A stretch of DNA of 64,000 bases from Synoicihabitans lomoniglobus (GTDB lineage Bacteria > Verrucomicrobiota > Verrucomicrobiia > Opitutales > Opitutaceae), in contig NZ_CP119075.1 of NCBI RefSeq assembly GCF_029023725.1, forward strand, positions 3,653,501 through 3,717,500, in the 5' to 3' direction. Position numbers and translations under genes: made by a program. The notes below the pieces were generated by a model that had not been told where the DNA came from, did no database searches, and saw only the letters and a list, made by a program, of their open reading frames with translations. Shown here one piece after another: positions 43,369-51,736 of this stretch. The first letter of the stretch is position 1; each line of letters begins with the position of its first letter.

Positions 43369-43402
43369 AAAAAGCCGTCCCCGACCAAGGGACGGCTTTT
43401 TT
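43369..43402. terminator. bidirectional rho-independent terminator
   Basis: AAAAAGCCGTCCC and GGGACGGCTTTTT form a perfect 13-bp stem (43369-43381 / 43389-43401) with a 7-nt loop; T-runs occur on both strands. It separates the convergent sodA and tolB genes and can stop transcription from both. Confidence 0.93.
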
Positions 43403-43425
43403 GCGCCTCAGAGTTTCGGACGACC

Positions 43426-44619
43426 CTACGGCAGCACGACTGAGGCTTGGGAAACCGATCCCAGCGACGACGCGCTCAGGCGCGTGGACCTGCCGGTCTC
43501 CGTATCGAGTAACCAAATACTGCGGGAATTCGCGGCCCGGGCGGTATAGAGCAGGTGACGGCCGTCCGCGAGCCAGACCGGCTCCACGGCATCTTCCGGG
43601 GCGCGCGAGACCTGCTTGGCCACGGCCCGGGTTTTGAGATCGAAGAGGCCGATCTGGAAGCCGCGGCCGATGCGCATCGTGAAAGCGATCTTGGTCGGAT
43701 CGCCGGTGCTCCAATCCGGTTCGGCACAGTAGCGGCTGATATTCGTCGGCAGTCGGCTCATCCGCCCGCCGGTCACGGGCATGACGTAAAGTTGCGGTCC
43801 CCCGGCGGCATCCGAGGTGAACAATAATTGGCGACCGTCAGGCGAAAACACCGGGGAGGACTCGACGCCACTCGTTTTGGTGCGGCGCGTGACGCCGCGG
43901 CCGTTGGCGTTGGCCACATAGACCTCGGGGTTGCCTTCGCCGCTGAGCACCATCGCCACTTTGGAACCGTCGGCACTGAAGCGCGCGCCTTGGTTGGTGC
44001 CCTTGAAACTCACGAAGCTGTTACGCTGCATCGTGCCCAGATCGATCATGAAGATGTCGGCCGCGTTCGAACGGTGAAAACTCGTGTAGAGTATTTTCGA
44101 ACCATCGGGCGACCAGCGCGGCGACATCGCCGACGCGCCGTCGGAGGTGAGTTGACGCACGCCGCCGAAGAACAAATCACCCGTGTAAACCTCCGTGCGA
44201 CCGGTCCGCTCCGCAATGAAGGCGAGTTGCGAGGCGAAGAATCCTTTGCCTCCGCCCGTGGACTCCACCGCCACATCGGCTGCTTTCAACAACGCATGGC
44301 GCAGGGAGGAACCCGTGACGGTCCGGGACAGCGTCGGCGTGGAACCGCGCGTCACGTCGACTTGCACCCGGTTTCCCGCCACCGCCGTAAAGCGAATGTT
44401 GTAAACCGGGTCACTGGTGACACGTTGGTAGCGACCGTGGGCCTCGAAGGCGAAGTTGGCCAACTTGTCGAGTTCCTCCGGACTCGCGCTGACTCGGACC
44501 GGAACCGTGGAAACGGCCGTCCTTACATCGACCACGCCGATATCGGTCGCGCGTTGCGCCGCCAGCGGCAGGGAAATCAGAGAAAGCAGCAGAGAAAGAA
44601 AAAAGCGATGACGTGTCAT
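43426..44619 (-). CDS. tolB: TolB-like beta-propeller protein
   Basis: A 397-residue exported protein. A signal peptide (HRFFLSLLLSLISLPLAAQR) is followed by a TolB N-terminal domain and a six-bladed beta-propeller with WD40-like PD40 repeats (SPRWSPDGSKILYTSFHRSN; GARFSADGSKVAMVLSGEGN; SSPVFSPDGRQLLFTSDAAG). TolB is the periplasmic partner of Pal in the Tol system that keeps the outer membrane invaginated during division. The start is the ATG at 44617-44619. The tolQRA and pal genes are not in the window. It is divergent from the Mrp gene. Confidence 0.9.
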   Translation of the reverse strand: MTRHRFFLSLLLSLISLPLAAQRATDIGVVDVRTAVSTVPVRVSASPEELDKLANFAFEAHGRYQRVTSDPVYNIRFTAVAGNRVQVDVTRGSTPTLSRTVTGSSLRHALLKAADVAVESTGGGKGFFASQLAFIAERTGRTEVYTGDLFFGGVRQLTSDGASAMSPRWSPDGSKILYTSFHRSNAADIFMIDLGTMQRNSFVSFKGTNQGARFSADGSKVAMVLSGEGNPEVYVANANGRGVTRRTKTSGVESSPVFSPDGRQLLFTSDAAGGPQLYVMPVTGGRMSRLPTNISRYCAEPDWSTGDPTKIAFTMRIGRGFQIGLFDLKTRAVAKQVSRAPEDAVEPVWLADGRHLLYTARAANSRSIWLLDTETGRSTRLSASSLGSVSQASVVLP

Positions 44620-44726
44620 GACAGGTTCGAGGCCGGGTTTCCGGCCATTCGTATTTACAGCGTGGGCCAACTAAACAACGTTAAACCCCTTTCGGTCCAA
44701 CTTCGTTCCCAACCAATTTATCATTC

Positions 44727-45824
44727 GTGACTCCTGAAGCCATCAAGGAACAGCTCAAGCAGGTAAAATATCCCGGTTTCAGCCGGGATATCGTTTCATT
44801 CGGCATCGTGCGCTCCGCCGCCTTCGTCGATGGCACCGCCAAAGTGTCCCTGGCGCTGACCACCAACGACCCCAAGACCCCGCTGCAACTCAAGCGCGAG
44901 GTCGAGGCCTGCTTACAAGCTATGCCCGAAATCAAGGAGACGGTCATTGATATCGCGGTCTCCGCGCCTAAAGCGCCCGCGCCGACCGGCGGTGGCAATC
45001 TCGCGGGCAACGCCGCGAATTCCGCCCACGCCAAAATCAAGCACGCCGTCGCCATCGCGTCAGGTAAGGGGGGAGTCGGCAAGAGCACGTTCGCGGTGAA
45101 CCTCGCCTGCGCGCTGGCCAAATCGCTCGCCGATGCCGGACGCCCCGGTCGCGTGGGCCTGATGGATTGCGATATCTACGGACCCAGCGTGCCCCTCATG
45201 ATCGGGCTTTCCGGTCGCCCCAACATTGAAGGCGATCTGCTCATTCCCATGGAAGCGCACGGCGTTAAAGTCATGAGCATGGGCTTTCTCATCGACGACA
45301 ACACGCCGGTCGTGTGGCGCGGTCCCATGATCATGAAAACCGTGCAGCAATTCGTCCAAAACGTGAAATGGGGCGAACTCGACGTGCTGCTGATCGACCT
45401 TCCGCCCGGCACGGGCGATGCGCAACTGTCGCTGGTCCAAACCATTCCGCTCGACGGTGCCGTGCTGGTCACCACCCCGCAACCCGCCGCTACCAACATC
45501 GCCCGCAAAGGCGGCCTGATGTTCCAGAAGGTCAATGTGCCCCTGATCGGCGTCGCGGAAAACATGAGCTATTTCGTCGATCCCGCCGGACAAAAACACG
45601 CCCTGTTCGGGGAAGGCGGAGGGGAACTCACCGCCGAAAGTCTCGGCACGAGCCTGCTGGGGCAGGTTCCCCTCATTCCCGAAATCCGCGAGGGCGGTGA
45701 CGCCGGCAAACCCGTCGTTGTCACGCAGCCGGCAAGCGTCGCCGCCGAAGTCTTCACCCAAATCGGAGCAACCATCTTGGACCGTTTGGCCAAAAAACCA
45801 GGGACTCCCGCCCCGGACGCCTAA
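44727..45824 (+). CDS. Mrp/NBP35 family P-loop ATPase
   Basis: A 365-residue iron-sulfur carrier-type ATPase (Mrp/ApbC). An N-terminal DUF59 (MIP18) domain (residues 1-80; AIKEQLKQVKYPGFSRDIVS) precedes the deviant Walker A SGKGGVGKST (112-121). Other signatures are GLMDCDIYGPSVPLMIG and DLPPGTGDAQLSLVQ. The usual C-terminal CxxC that bridges the Fe-S cluster is missing: the segment after VAENMSYFV reads DPAGQKHALFGEGG. The start is GTG at 44727. It stands alone. Because the ligand motif is lost, a role in Fe-S delivery is less certain than for canonical Mrp. Confidence 0.9.
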   Translation: MTPEAIKEQLKQVKYPGFSRDIVSFGIVRSAAFVDGTAKVSLALTTNDPKTPLQLKREVEACLQAMPEIKETVIDIAVSAPKAPAPTGGGNLAGNAANSAHAKIKHAVAIASGKGGVGKSTFAVNLACALAKSLADAGRPGRVGLMDCDIYGPSVPLMIGLSGRPNIEGDLLIPMEAHGVKVMSMGFLIDDNTPVVWRGPMIMKTVQQFVQNVKWGELDVLLIDLPPGTGDAQLSLVQTIPLDGAVLVTTPQPAATNIARKGGLMFQKVNVPLIGVAENMSYFVDPAGQKHALFGEGGGELTAESLGTSLLGQVPLIPEIREGGDAGKPVVVTQPASVAAEVFTQIGATILDRLAKKPGTPAPDA

Positions 45825-46164
45825 TGTCGCCGAGGGTCCGAATGGGCGCGCCAATGACAGCTGCGCTTCGCTGACATTGACACCGGATATGGACGGACTA
45901 AGTTTGTTCGCGACTTACTCAAACTTGGTGTTCTCAACCCTGTCCCTCGGGACACGGAGGCGCTGACAAACTTTGACCTACACTCTTCTCCAAGATCCGG
46001 CCCGATCCGTGATCGAAGTTTCGCTTTCATCAGCCGGACTCCGATCTGCGGTGATACCCCACCGAGACCGACGCGTTTACCGCCTTCTTGGAGTGAGTCC
46101 GCTCCGGGATCGATGATCGTCACGACGCCGCACCGCCAACTCAAACTCGACTGAAGTGGTATCC
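45825..46164. other. 340-bp intergenic region with three hairpins
   Basis: No gene is seen in this stretch. It contains three successive inverted repeats: CAATGACAGC/GCTGACATTG (45852-45861 / 45870-45879, 9 of 10 matches), AAGTTTG/CAAACTT (45900-45906 / 45920-45926) and TGTCCC/GGGACA (45941-45946 / 45949-45954). An open frame without start codon runs from 45858 to 46154 on the plus strand. A structured leader, small RNA or decayed gene are all possible. Confidence 0.4.
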
Positions 46165-46410
46165 ATGTCGCACAGAACCAAGACTGCCGAATCTCCCGCC
46201 TCCCGGGAGTTCGTGAAGCAATCATCCCTCTATCAAGAGTTCCTGGCCGAACGCGAAGAGATCCTCCGACACAAGTGGATCGAGTCGGAGCGTCTGGGCT
46301 ACGACATCGGCTTTGAAAAAGCTTTGCTCGATTGGATTCGCAAACACCGCGAAAGCTGGCGCACCGCTCGCCGACCCGACCGGACGCAAAAACAAAACGC
46401 GGCCAAATAA
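46165..46410 (+). CDS. small conserved hypothetical protein
   Basis: An 81-residue protein, mainly helical: REFVKQSSLYQEFLAEREEI, then HKWIESERLGYDIGFEKALL and DWIRKHRESWRTARR. Similar small proteins with the HKWIESE...DIGFExAL pattern occur, to my knowledge, in other Verrucomicrobiota, but I know no function. The ATG at 46165 is preferred. It is convergent with rpmG (133 bp between the stops) and preceded by the hairpin-rich intergenic region. Confidence 0.75.
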   Translation: MSHRTKTAESPASREFVKQSSLYQEFLAEREEILRHKWIESERLGYDIGFEKALLDWIRKHRESWRTARRPDRTQKQNAAK

Positions 46411-46485
46411 ATCGTGGTCGGGACGGGCGCTGAACGTCGTCCCGTCCTCCTGCTCCGAAACCGTCGGGGCGTCGCCCCCGACCAT

Positions 46486-46514
46486 AAAAAAACCGGAGTC
46501 GCGGTGGACTCCGG
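46486..46514 (-). terminator. rho-independent terminator of rpmG
   Basis: On the minus strand an 8-bp perfect stem (CCGGAGTC / GACTCCGG, 46493-46500 / 46507-46514, 6-nt loop) is followed by seven T residues (46492-46486). It lies 30 bp downstream of the rpmG stop. Confidence 0.92.
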
Positions 46515-46543
46515 TGGAAATTGTGAGCGATCGGTCGGACCGA

Positions 46544-46708
46544 TTACTTGATCTCTTTGTGAACCGTGTGGCGGCGCAGCGAAGGATTATACTTCTTCTT
46601 CTCGATCCGCTCGGTGACGGTTTTCTTGTTGCGCGTGGTGAGGTATTTGGAGGCGTATTTACCCTCTTTGCGGGCCTCGGTGCACTCGATGATGACTTGT
46701 TCTTGCAT
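46544..46708 (-). CDS. rpmG: 50S ribosomal protein L33
   Basis: A 54-residue ribosomal protein, shorter than many automatic thresholds. It reads [20 protein letters not shown], then [20 protein letters not shown] and [14 protein letters not shown], the typical L33 pattern with basic strands and the conserved YxTxKNKxxxxxRLExxKY core. It lacks the two CxxC pairs of zinc-binding L33, having a single Cys, so it is the zinc-independent form. The start is the ATG at 46706-46708 and the stop TAA at 46544. It is single and followed by a strong terminator. Confidence 0.94.
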   Translation of the reverse strand: MQEQVIIECTEARKEGKYASKYLTTRNKKTVTERIEKKKYNPSLRRHTVHKEIK

Positions 46709-46861
46709 GGCTTGAAAGTGTTAGAACGGTCAGAACAACGGTTTCCTCCCCCCTTCCGCAAGCGCAAACTTACCCGGACTGGCATAGGCGGAGCTGTTCC
46801 ATGCAGGAATGGATGCGATTGATCGAAGGCGGACGATCTGGTTTTGTCCGCGACTTTCCGA

Positions 46862-48217
46862 TCAACCTTCGGTGATGACTTTCTTTTCCGTCAGCGGCAG
46901 CATGACACCGCGCCGGAACAGGGTGACCTGACCCGTGCTGGCCGAAACCACGACGGCGATGCACTGCGTCGCCAAACTAATGGCGGCGGCGGCGGCGTGA
47001 CGACTGCCCAAACCACTGGGCAAAAGGTGTTCGCTGTCGGTGGCCTGGATGAGGCTGCCGGCCGATACGACCACGCCGTCACCTTGAATGACAAAGGCTC
47101 CGTCAATGGTCGAAAATTCCTTTACCGTCTCGTCCATGAACGGATTCAGGATGTTGCGATCCTCGTCCTTGTATCCGTAGAACGGGTTCAACACGAGGGG
47201 CTTGGTCAGTTTTTCCACCTGCGCGGACGCCCCGACGACGAACAGGCAGCCCACCGGCTTCCCTTCACGACCTTCCACACCCAGTTCCGTCGCCACGGCA
47301 ATCACGCGCTCGAAGACTTCGGGTTTCACGTCGTCCGGCAGCAAATCGGCATTGCCGGTGAGCAACGTCTGGAATTCCCGTTCCACGTCGACGACACCCA
47401 CGGTGTCAAACTGGTTGCTCCCCTGCACGCCACCGATGCAGCACAATCGATCGGTGAAGGAAATAATCCCCCGCGTCAGCGCCACGAGAATCGCGCTGCG
47501 CACCTGCGCGAGCCGTTGAGGCGAAAACGATCGCACCTGAATCACTTCGGCAAACGCGTCGAAAGCGCTCGTGCCATCCGCCCCGCTTTTGGTCACGAGA
47601 ATGGATTTGATTTTGGGCGTCCACATGGAGGTATCGATGCCCCCGATGAAGACATCCCCCATCACCAGGATCGCGTCGCACTCCGCCCCCTTGGCCACCC
47701 GATCGGCCTCGCGAATCATGAGGCGATTCATGCGGTTTTGCTTTTGGGGCACCCGACGCACCTGCATGCCGCCCAAACCGGCGATCAGACGATCGTAGAG
47801 CATGTCGACCGAGTCCGACTCCACCAAACTTTGCACCAGTTCCGGTTCCTTCACCAACCGGGCAATGGCGGCCAATACTTGCAGGTAATCCCGCGATTTC
47901 TCATCGGCGAGCAACATGATGACGATGTGGGAGCGTTCACCGTCCGTGCCATCGTGATCGATTCCCGCCCGACTCCGTCCGAGGGCGAGAATGTAACGGC
48001 GCCCGAGTTTGGCCCGCACATGCGGCAGCGACACGCCGAGCCCCAGGTAGGTGGTCATGGTGGCTTCGCGAGCCAGCAAGCCGCGCAGCAGCGGCTCCGT
48101 CTTGAGGTCCTCGAAGCGTTGCGAGCATGCCGCCAACATTTCGCCCAAAGCCCCCTTCATGGTGGTGCTTTGCAGCTCTACGACACGGCTTCGGGCGATT
48201 AATTTTTCCAGCCGCAT
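46862..48217 (-). CDS. PTS EIIA - diadenylate cyclase (DisA_N) fusion protein
   Basis: A 451-residue cytoplasmic protein with three parts. Residues 1-145 resemble a PTS EIIA type-2 (PtsN-like) domain with the phosphorylatable His66 in YLGLGVSLPHVRAKLG. Residues about 150-330 look like an alpha/beta domain (AECDAILVMGDVFIGGIDTS) that recalls the pyruvate-kinase-C-like part of archaeal DacZ proteins. Residues 330-451 are a DisA_N diadenylate cyclase domain with DGA (372-374, STIDGAFVIQGDGVVVSAG) and a modified RHR motif (GSRHAAAAAIS, RHA at 406-408). It may make c-di-AMP in response to PTS phosphorylation; that link is inference. Confidence 0.87.
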   Translation of the reverse strand: MRLEKLIARSRVVELQSTTMKGALGEMLAACSQRFEDLKTEPLLRGLLAREATMTTYLGLGVSLPHVRAKLGRRYILALGRSRAGIDHDGTDGERSHIVIMLLADEKSRDYLQVLAAIARLVKEPELVQSLVESDSVDMLYDRLIAGLGGMQVRRVPQKQNRMNRLMIREADRVAKGAECDAILVMGDVFIGGIDTSMWTPKIKSILVTKSGADGTSAFDAFAEVIQVRSFSPQRLAQVRSAILVALTRGIISFTDRLCCIGGVQGSNQFDTVGVVDVEREFQTLLTGNADLLPDDVKPEVFERVIAVATELGVEGREGKPVGCLFVVGASAQVEKLTKPLVLNPFYGYKDEDRNILNPFMDETVKEFSTIDGAFVIQGDGVVVSAGSLIQATDSEHLLPSGLGSRHAAAAAISLATQCIAVVVSASTGQVTLFRRGVMLPLTEKKVITEG

Positions 48218-48246
48218 ATCCCGTATCTTCGCCGTTCAGTTCCGAC

Positions 48247-48624
48247 TCACTTCTCCCAGGCGAGAGCGCCTTTTTTGACTTCGTAAAAAAGTCCCAGCAC
48301 GAGCACAAAGAGGAAGAACATCATCGGCGACAAAATCGCGATGTTGTTGGCCAGGAAATCACGGTAGACGAAGGTCCACGGAATGAGGAAAACGACCTCG
48401 ATGTCGAAAAGCAGGAACAGCATCGCGGTGACGTAGAACTTTACTGAAAACCGCGTGTGCACGATGCCGTCACCCTTCACGCCACACTCGTAGGCGGTGT
48501 CTTTGATCGCATTCGGAGTGCGCACCCGTTGGGCCGCCAAATGATTCACGATCAGGATCGTGAGTCCCACCCCGAGGGCGAGGACCGCTTGAATCAACAA
48601 TGGCAAATAGGCTGCGGAAGTCAT
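48247..48624 (-). CDS. nuoA: NADH-quinone oxidoreductase subunit A
   Basis: A 125-residue membrane subunit of complex I with three helices. Family signatures are YECGVKGDGIVHTRFSVKFY (the conserved YECG loop) and AMLFLLFDIEVVFLIPWTF. It belongs to the proton-pumping membrane arm near the quinone site. The start is the ATG at 48622-48624; the long upstream frame is not protein-like. No other nuo gene is present here: the upstream neighbour encodes a DUF362 protein and the downstream one the EIIA-DAC fusion, so nuoA appears separated from its operon. Confidence 0.93.
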   Translation of the reverse strand: MTSAAYLPLLIQAVLALGVGLTILIVNHLAAQRVRTPNAIKDTAYECGVKGDGIVHTRFSVKFYVTAMLFLLFDIEVVFLIPWTFVYRDFLANNIAILSPMMFFLFVLVLGLFYEVKKGALAWEK

Positions 48625-48686
48625 GACGTTACAAATACAGGCGCGACGGTCCCGGGGCTGACAAGGGGAAACTCGTCCGAAACCGT

Positions 48687-49739
48687 CTATCCATCCACCG
48701 AAACGATTCTTTGAGGTAAATTTGACGAACTCCCCACATCCAGCACCTCCGCAAACTCCAACGTCCGGATCTCTTCGGACACGATGGGAAAGCCCGCCTT
48801 GCGTCGATGGAAGTTGATGCGATCGAGCATCAACGTGTCCAGCGCCACCGGATCCGCGCTCAACCACATGGTGTGATCCGATACGGTGTAGAGCGAGTTG
48901 AAGGCCGGTCCCCCGACAAATTGATACTGCTGCAGGCTGGCGATCGTGAATAACCAGGTCTGACGCAGTTCGGGGATGGCACTCATCTCCGCCACCGCCG
49001 CCGGCGCATTGGTCGGGCTCTTCATGAAGCGCGCCGTATTGGACGCGTTCCACAGCGTGGCATTCACCAGCGCTCCGTTCACTCCCAGGGTCGGGTGATC
49101 AGTGTAGACCGGGAGGTTGATCCAGAAATCCGCGTCGAGAAACAGCGGGGTGGCCAAAAAGCTTCGACGGTTTTCCTCCAAACGCTGTTGTTCACTGCGA
49201 TTGGCCCGTTCCGCCAAAAACACCGGATCGAAACGGGAGGGCAACGGGCTGTCATAAAACCACTCGGGGTCATAAAACTGGCCCGATTCCAAAATGTAGA
49301 TCGGGTGACCTTCGAACGGCGACTCACCCGTGATGAGCGACGGCAGGTAACCCGTGAATCGCAAACGCAACGGATTGAGCCCGACCAAAAAGATATCCTC
49401 CCGCCGGTATCCCCGTTCCTGCAGCGCGGCGATCACCGCCTGCACCAGAGGCACCGGTGTCGCCAGCCCGGGCCCGGAATCGGCGTAGATTTTGAGCCCC
49501 ACTTTCCCTTTTTCCCCCGGCACCAGCCGATGTCCCACTGCCTTCTCGAAGCCCTCCAACAGACGCTCGACTTCCGGTCGGTAGCTCGCGAAGGAGAACC
49601 CTTCCAGTTTTGCCTCCCATACGGTGCTGGGGAGTTTGATCGGCGAGGGCGCCGCATCAGTCGATGCTGATTGAGCGGACGCCGTGACGCCGAGAGCCGA
49701 TATGAACGCGGCACATACGAAAGCAGGAATACGAGGCAT
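48687..49739 (-). CDS. DUF362-like exported protein
   Basis: A 350-residue exported protein. A signal peptide (FVCAAFISALGVTASAQSAS) precedes a DUF362-like domain with GLKIYADSGPGLATPVPLVQ, AALQERGYRREDIFLVGLN, DADFWINLPVYTDHPTLGVN and ADPVALDTLMLDRINFHRRK. DUF362 proteins occur with and without ferredoxin domains; no [4Fe-4S] Cys motif is visible here. Function unknown. The ATG at 49737-49739 gives a clean signal peptide. It is divergent from dnaG across 119 bp and lies 62 bp upstream of nuoA. Confidence 0.85.
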   Translation of the reverse strand: MPRIPAFVCAAFISALGVTASAQSASTDAAPSPIKLPSTVWEAKLEGFSFASYRPEVERLLEGFEKAVGHRLVPGEKGKVGLKIYADSGPGLATPVPLVQAVIAALQERGYRREDIFLVGLNPLRLRFTGYLPSLITGESPFEGHPIYILESGQFYDPEWFYDSPLPSRFDPVFLAERANRSEQQRLEENRRSFLATPLFLDADFWINLPVYTDHPTLGVNGALVNATLWNASNTARFMKSPTNAPAAVAEMSAIPELRQTWLFTIASLQQYQFVGGPAFNSLYTVSDHTMWLSADPVALDTLMLDRINFHRRKAGFPIVSEEIRTLEFAEVLDVGSSSNLPQRIVSVDG

Positions 49740-49858
49740 GGAAGTGGTTAGACGCGAAGAAAGGCAGGTTTGTTTCCGAGTTTCGGAGCAGACCTTGACA
49801 GAGCACAGGCCGGGGTAAATGTCCAACTCCCGGCGTCCTCCCCTCGCCATCGTTGTCC

Positions 49859-51721
49859 ATGCCACTAGTTAAACCGACCTGCGTCCGCGACCTGCGCGCC
49901 CGGGTGAACATCGTTGATGTGATCTCGCGTAGCGTGACGCTCAAAAAGGCCGGTTCGCGCTTCAAGGGCCTGTGCCCCTTCCATCAGGAAAAGTCGCCGT
50001 CGTTCCACGTAAACCCCGACATGGGGGTCTACAAATGCTTCGGCTGCGGCAAATCGGGCGACTTGATCACATTCGTCCGCGAGACCGAGGGGCTCAACTT
50101 CATCGAGTCGGTCGAAGCCCTGGGACAGCGCTTCAATGTGCCGATCGAATACGAAAACGGGGCCGGTCCCTCGCGCGAAGAGCGTTCACTCCGACAGGAG
50201 ATTTTCGAGCTCCACGAGATCACCGCCCAACACTATCACGAATGCTTTCGCGCCGCCAATGACGTGGGCAACTGGATGCGGGACTACTGGGAAAACCATC
50301 GCCGTTTCACGCCGGAACTGGCCGAAGAATTCAAAATCGGCGCGGTCGGGGCCGACGGCAGTGGCTTGGGCGGGGTGTTGATGAAGCACGGCTTTTCCGA
50401 AGCCGCCCTCCGCCAATGCGGGCTCTTCTTCATCTACGAAGATGCCGCCCTCACCTTGCATTCCTTGCGACCTCGCTTCCGGGGCCGCCTCATGATTCCG
50501 ATCCGCGATCACCAAGGTCGCGTGGTCGCCTTCACCGCCCGCCAAACCGAACTCACGCCGGACAACGATCCCGCGAAGGACGCCAAATACGTCAATTCCC
50601 CCGAAACCCCGATCTTCGTCAAAGGCAACCTGCTCTTCAATCTCGACCGCGCGCGCACCGCGGCGGGCGAAGGGCACCCCTTCGTCATGGTGGAAGGCCA
50701 GCTCGACGCCTTGCGCTGCTGGAGCGTCGGCCTGAAAACCGCCATCGCCCCTCAAGGCACCGCCATTACCGAAACCCAACTTGCCTTGCTCCGCCGGTAT
50801 CACAATCAGGTCGAGTGCTTCTTCGACGGCGACGGGGCGGGACAAAAAGCGGCGCTGCGGTTTTTGCCCATGGCGCTGAAGGCGGGCATGGAAGTCCGGT
50901 TCCTGACCTCGAAAGGCGACGCCAAACTCGATCCCGATCTCCTCTTTCTCGAACGCGGACTCGCCGGCTACGACGACGTGAAAGCCGCTTCCCAGACGGC
51001 CATGGAATTTGCCGGGCACGCCCTCCTACCCGATGGCCGCAAATCCAGCGCGGAGCGCAAAGCCGCCGCCGTGCAGCCGCTGTTCGAGATTATCATTGCC
51101 GCTGAATCCGAAGTCGCCCGGTCGGAATTCATCAACGAAGCCAGCCGACGCCTCGGGTTGTCGGCCCTCGCCCTCACCCGCGATTTCGAACAATTCCGCC
51201 AACGCGGCAGCCGCTACGCCCCGGTCCACCGCGAGGAACCCGCGCCGCCGCCCGCGCCCACCGGCCCCCAGACCATTTCCCCGGAACATCACCTGCTGTT
51301 GCTGTGCCTGCATTTCGAGCAACTGGGCAAACCGATCAGCCACATCCTCCCGCATGACTGGGTCGATGCCGCCGAACCCGCCGGCGCGCTGCTCAACCGC
51401 TTCCTCGCCGAATTCGAGCACGATGCCTGGCCCGGTGCCGCCCATCTCTCCGAGACCGATCTACTGGAGACCGAAGCCGAGAAAACGTTGGTGGCGTCGC
51501 TTTTATTCGACGCCCCCAGCATCGAAGATCCGTTCAAAGCGGCCGAGGAAGGCCTGCAAAAGTTAAGGGATCGCACCCTGCGCTTGCGCCTCCGCCAAAT
51601 AGAACTTGCTTTGTCGAATCCCGCTTCGGACATTCAGCCTGACGCATTTTCTCTGCTGAAATCACGTTCTGAATTGCAAAGACAGCTACGCCAACCGCTT
51701 AGATTGGCGGAGGCTGTCTAG
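49859..51721 (+). CDS. dnaG: DNA primase
   Basis: A 620-residue primase that makes RNA primers for the replisome. The N-terminal zinc finger has Cys39, His42, Cys60 and Cys63 (GLCPFHQEKSPSFHVN, YKCFGCGKSGD). The RNA polymerase and Toprim core follows: VMVEGQLDALRCWSVG (Toprim Glu) and VECFFDGDGAGQKAALRF. The C-terminal part, from about residue 430, is a variable helicase-binding region. An ATG at 49859 is preferred to TTG at 49853. rpoD follows by 15 bp, the classic dnaG-rpoD arrangement. Confidence 0.96.
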   Translation: MPLVKPTCVRDLRARVNIVDVISRSVTLKKAGSRFKGLCPFHQEKSPSFHVNPDMGVYKCFGCGKSGDLITFVRETEGLNFIESVEALGQRFNVPIEYENGAGPSREERSLRQEIFELHEITAQHYHECFRAANDVGNWMRDYWENHRRFTPELAEEFKIGAVGADGSGLGGVLMKHGFSEAALRQCGLFFIYEDAALTLHSLRPRFRGRLMIPIRDHQGRVVAFTARQTELTPDNDPAKDAKYVNSPETPIFVKGNLLFNLDRARTAAGEGHPFVMVEGQLDALRCWSVGLKTAIAPQGTAITETQLALLRRYHNQVECFFDGDGAGQKAALRFLPMALKAGMEVRFLTSKGDAKLDPDLLFLERGLAGYDDVKAASQTAMEFAGHALLPDGRKSSAERKAAAVQPLFEIIIAAESEVARSEFINEASRRLGLSALALTRDFEQFRQRGSRYAPVHREEPAPPPAPTGPQTISPEHHLLLLCLHFEQLGKPISHILPHDWVDAAEPAGALLNRFLAEFEHDAWPGAAHLSETDLLETEAEKTLVASLLFDAPSIEDPFKAAEEGLQKLRDRTLRLRLRQIELALSNPASDIQPDAFSLLKSRSELQRQLRQPLRLAEAV

Positions 51722-51736
51722 TCTCGTATTACATCC

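Noticed and set aside
45858..46154. 99-codon open frame between the Mrp gene and the small conserved gene
   Set aside because: No ATG, GTG or TTG near the start and no recognised family; kept only as part of the intergenic finding.
46222..46785. 187-residue minus-strand frame covering the rpmG region
   Set aside because: It is not in the rpmG frame; the 54-residue L33 frame (46544-46708) has a clear family match and its own terminator.
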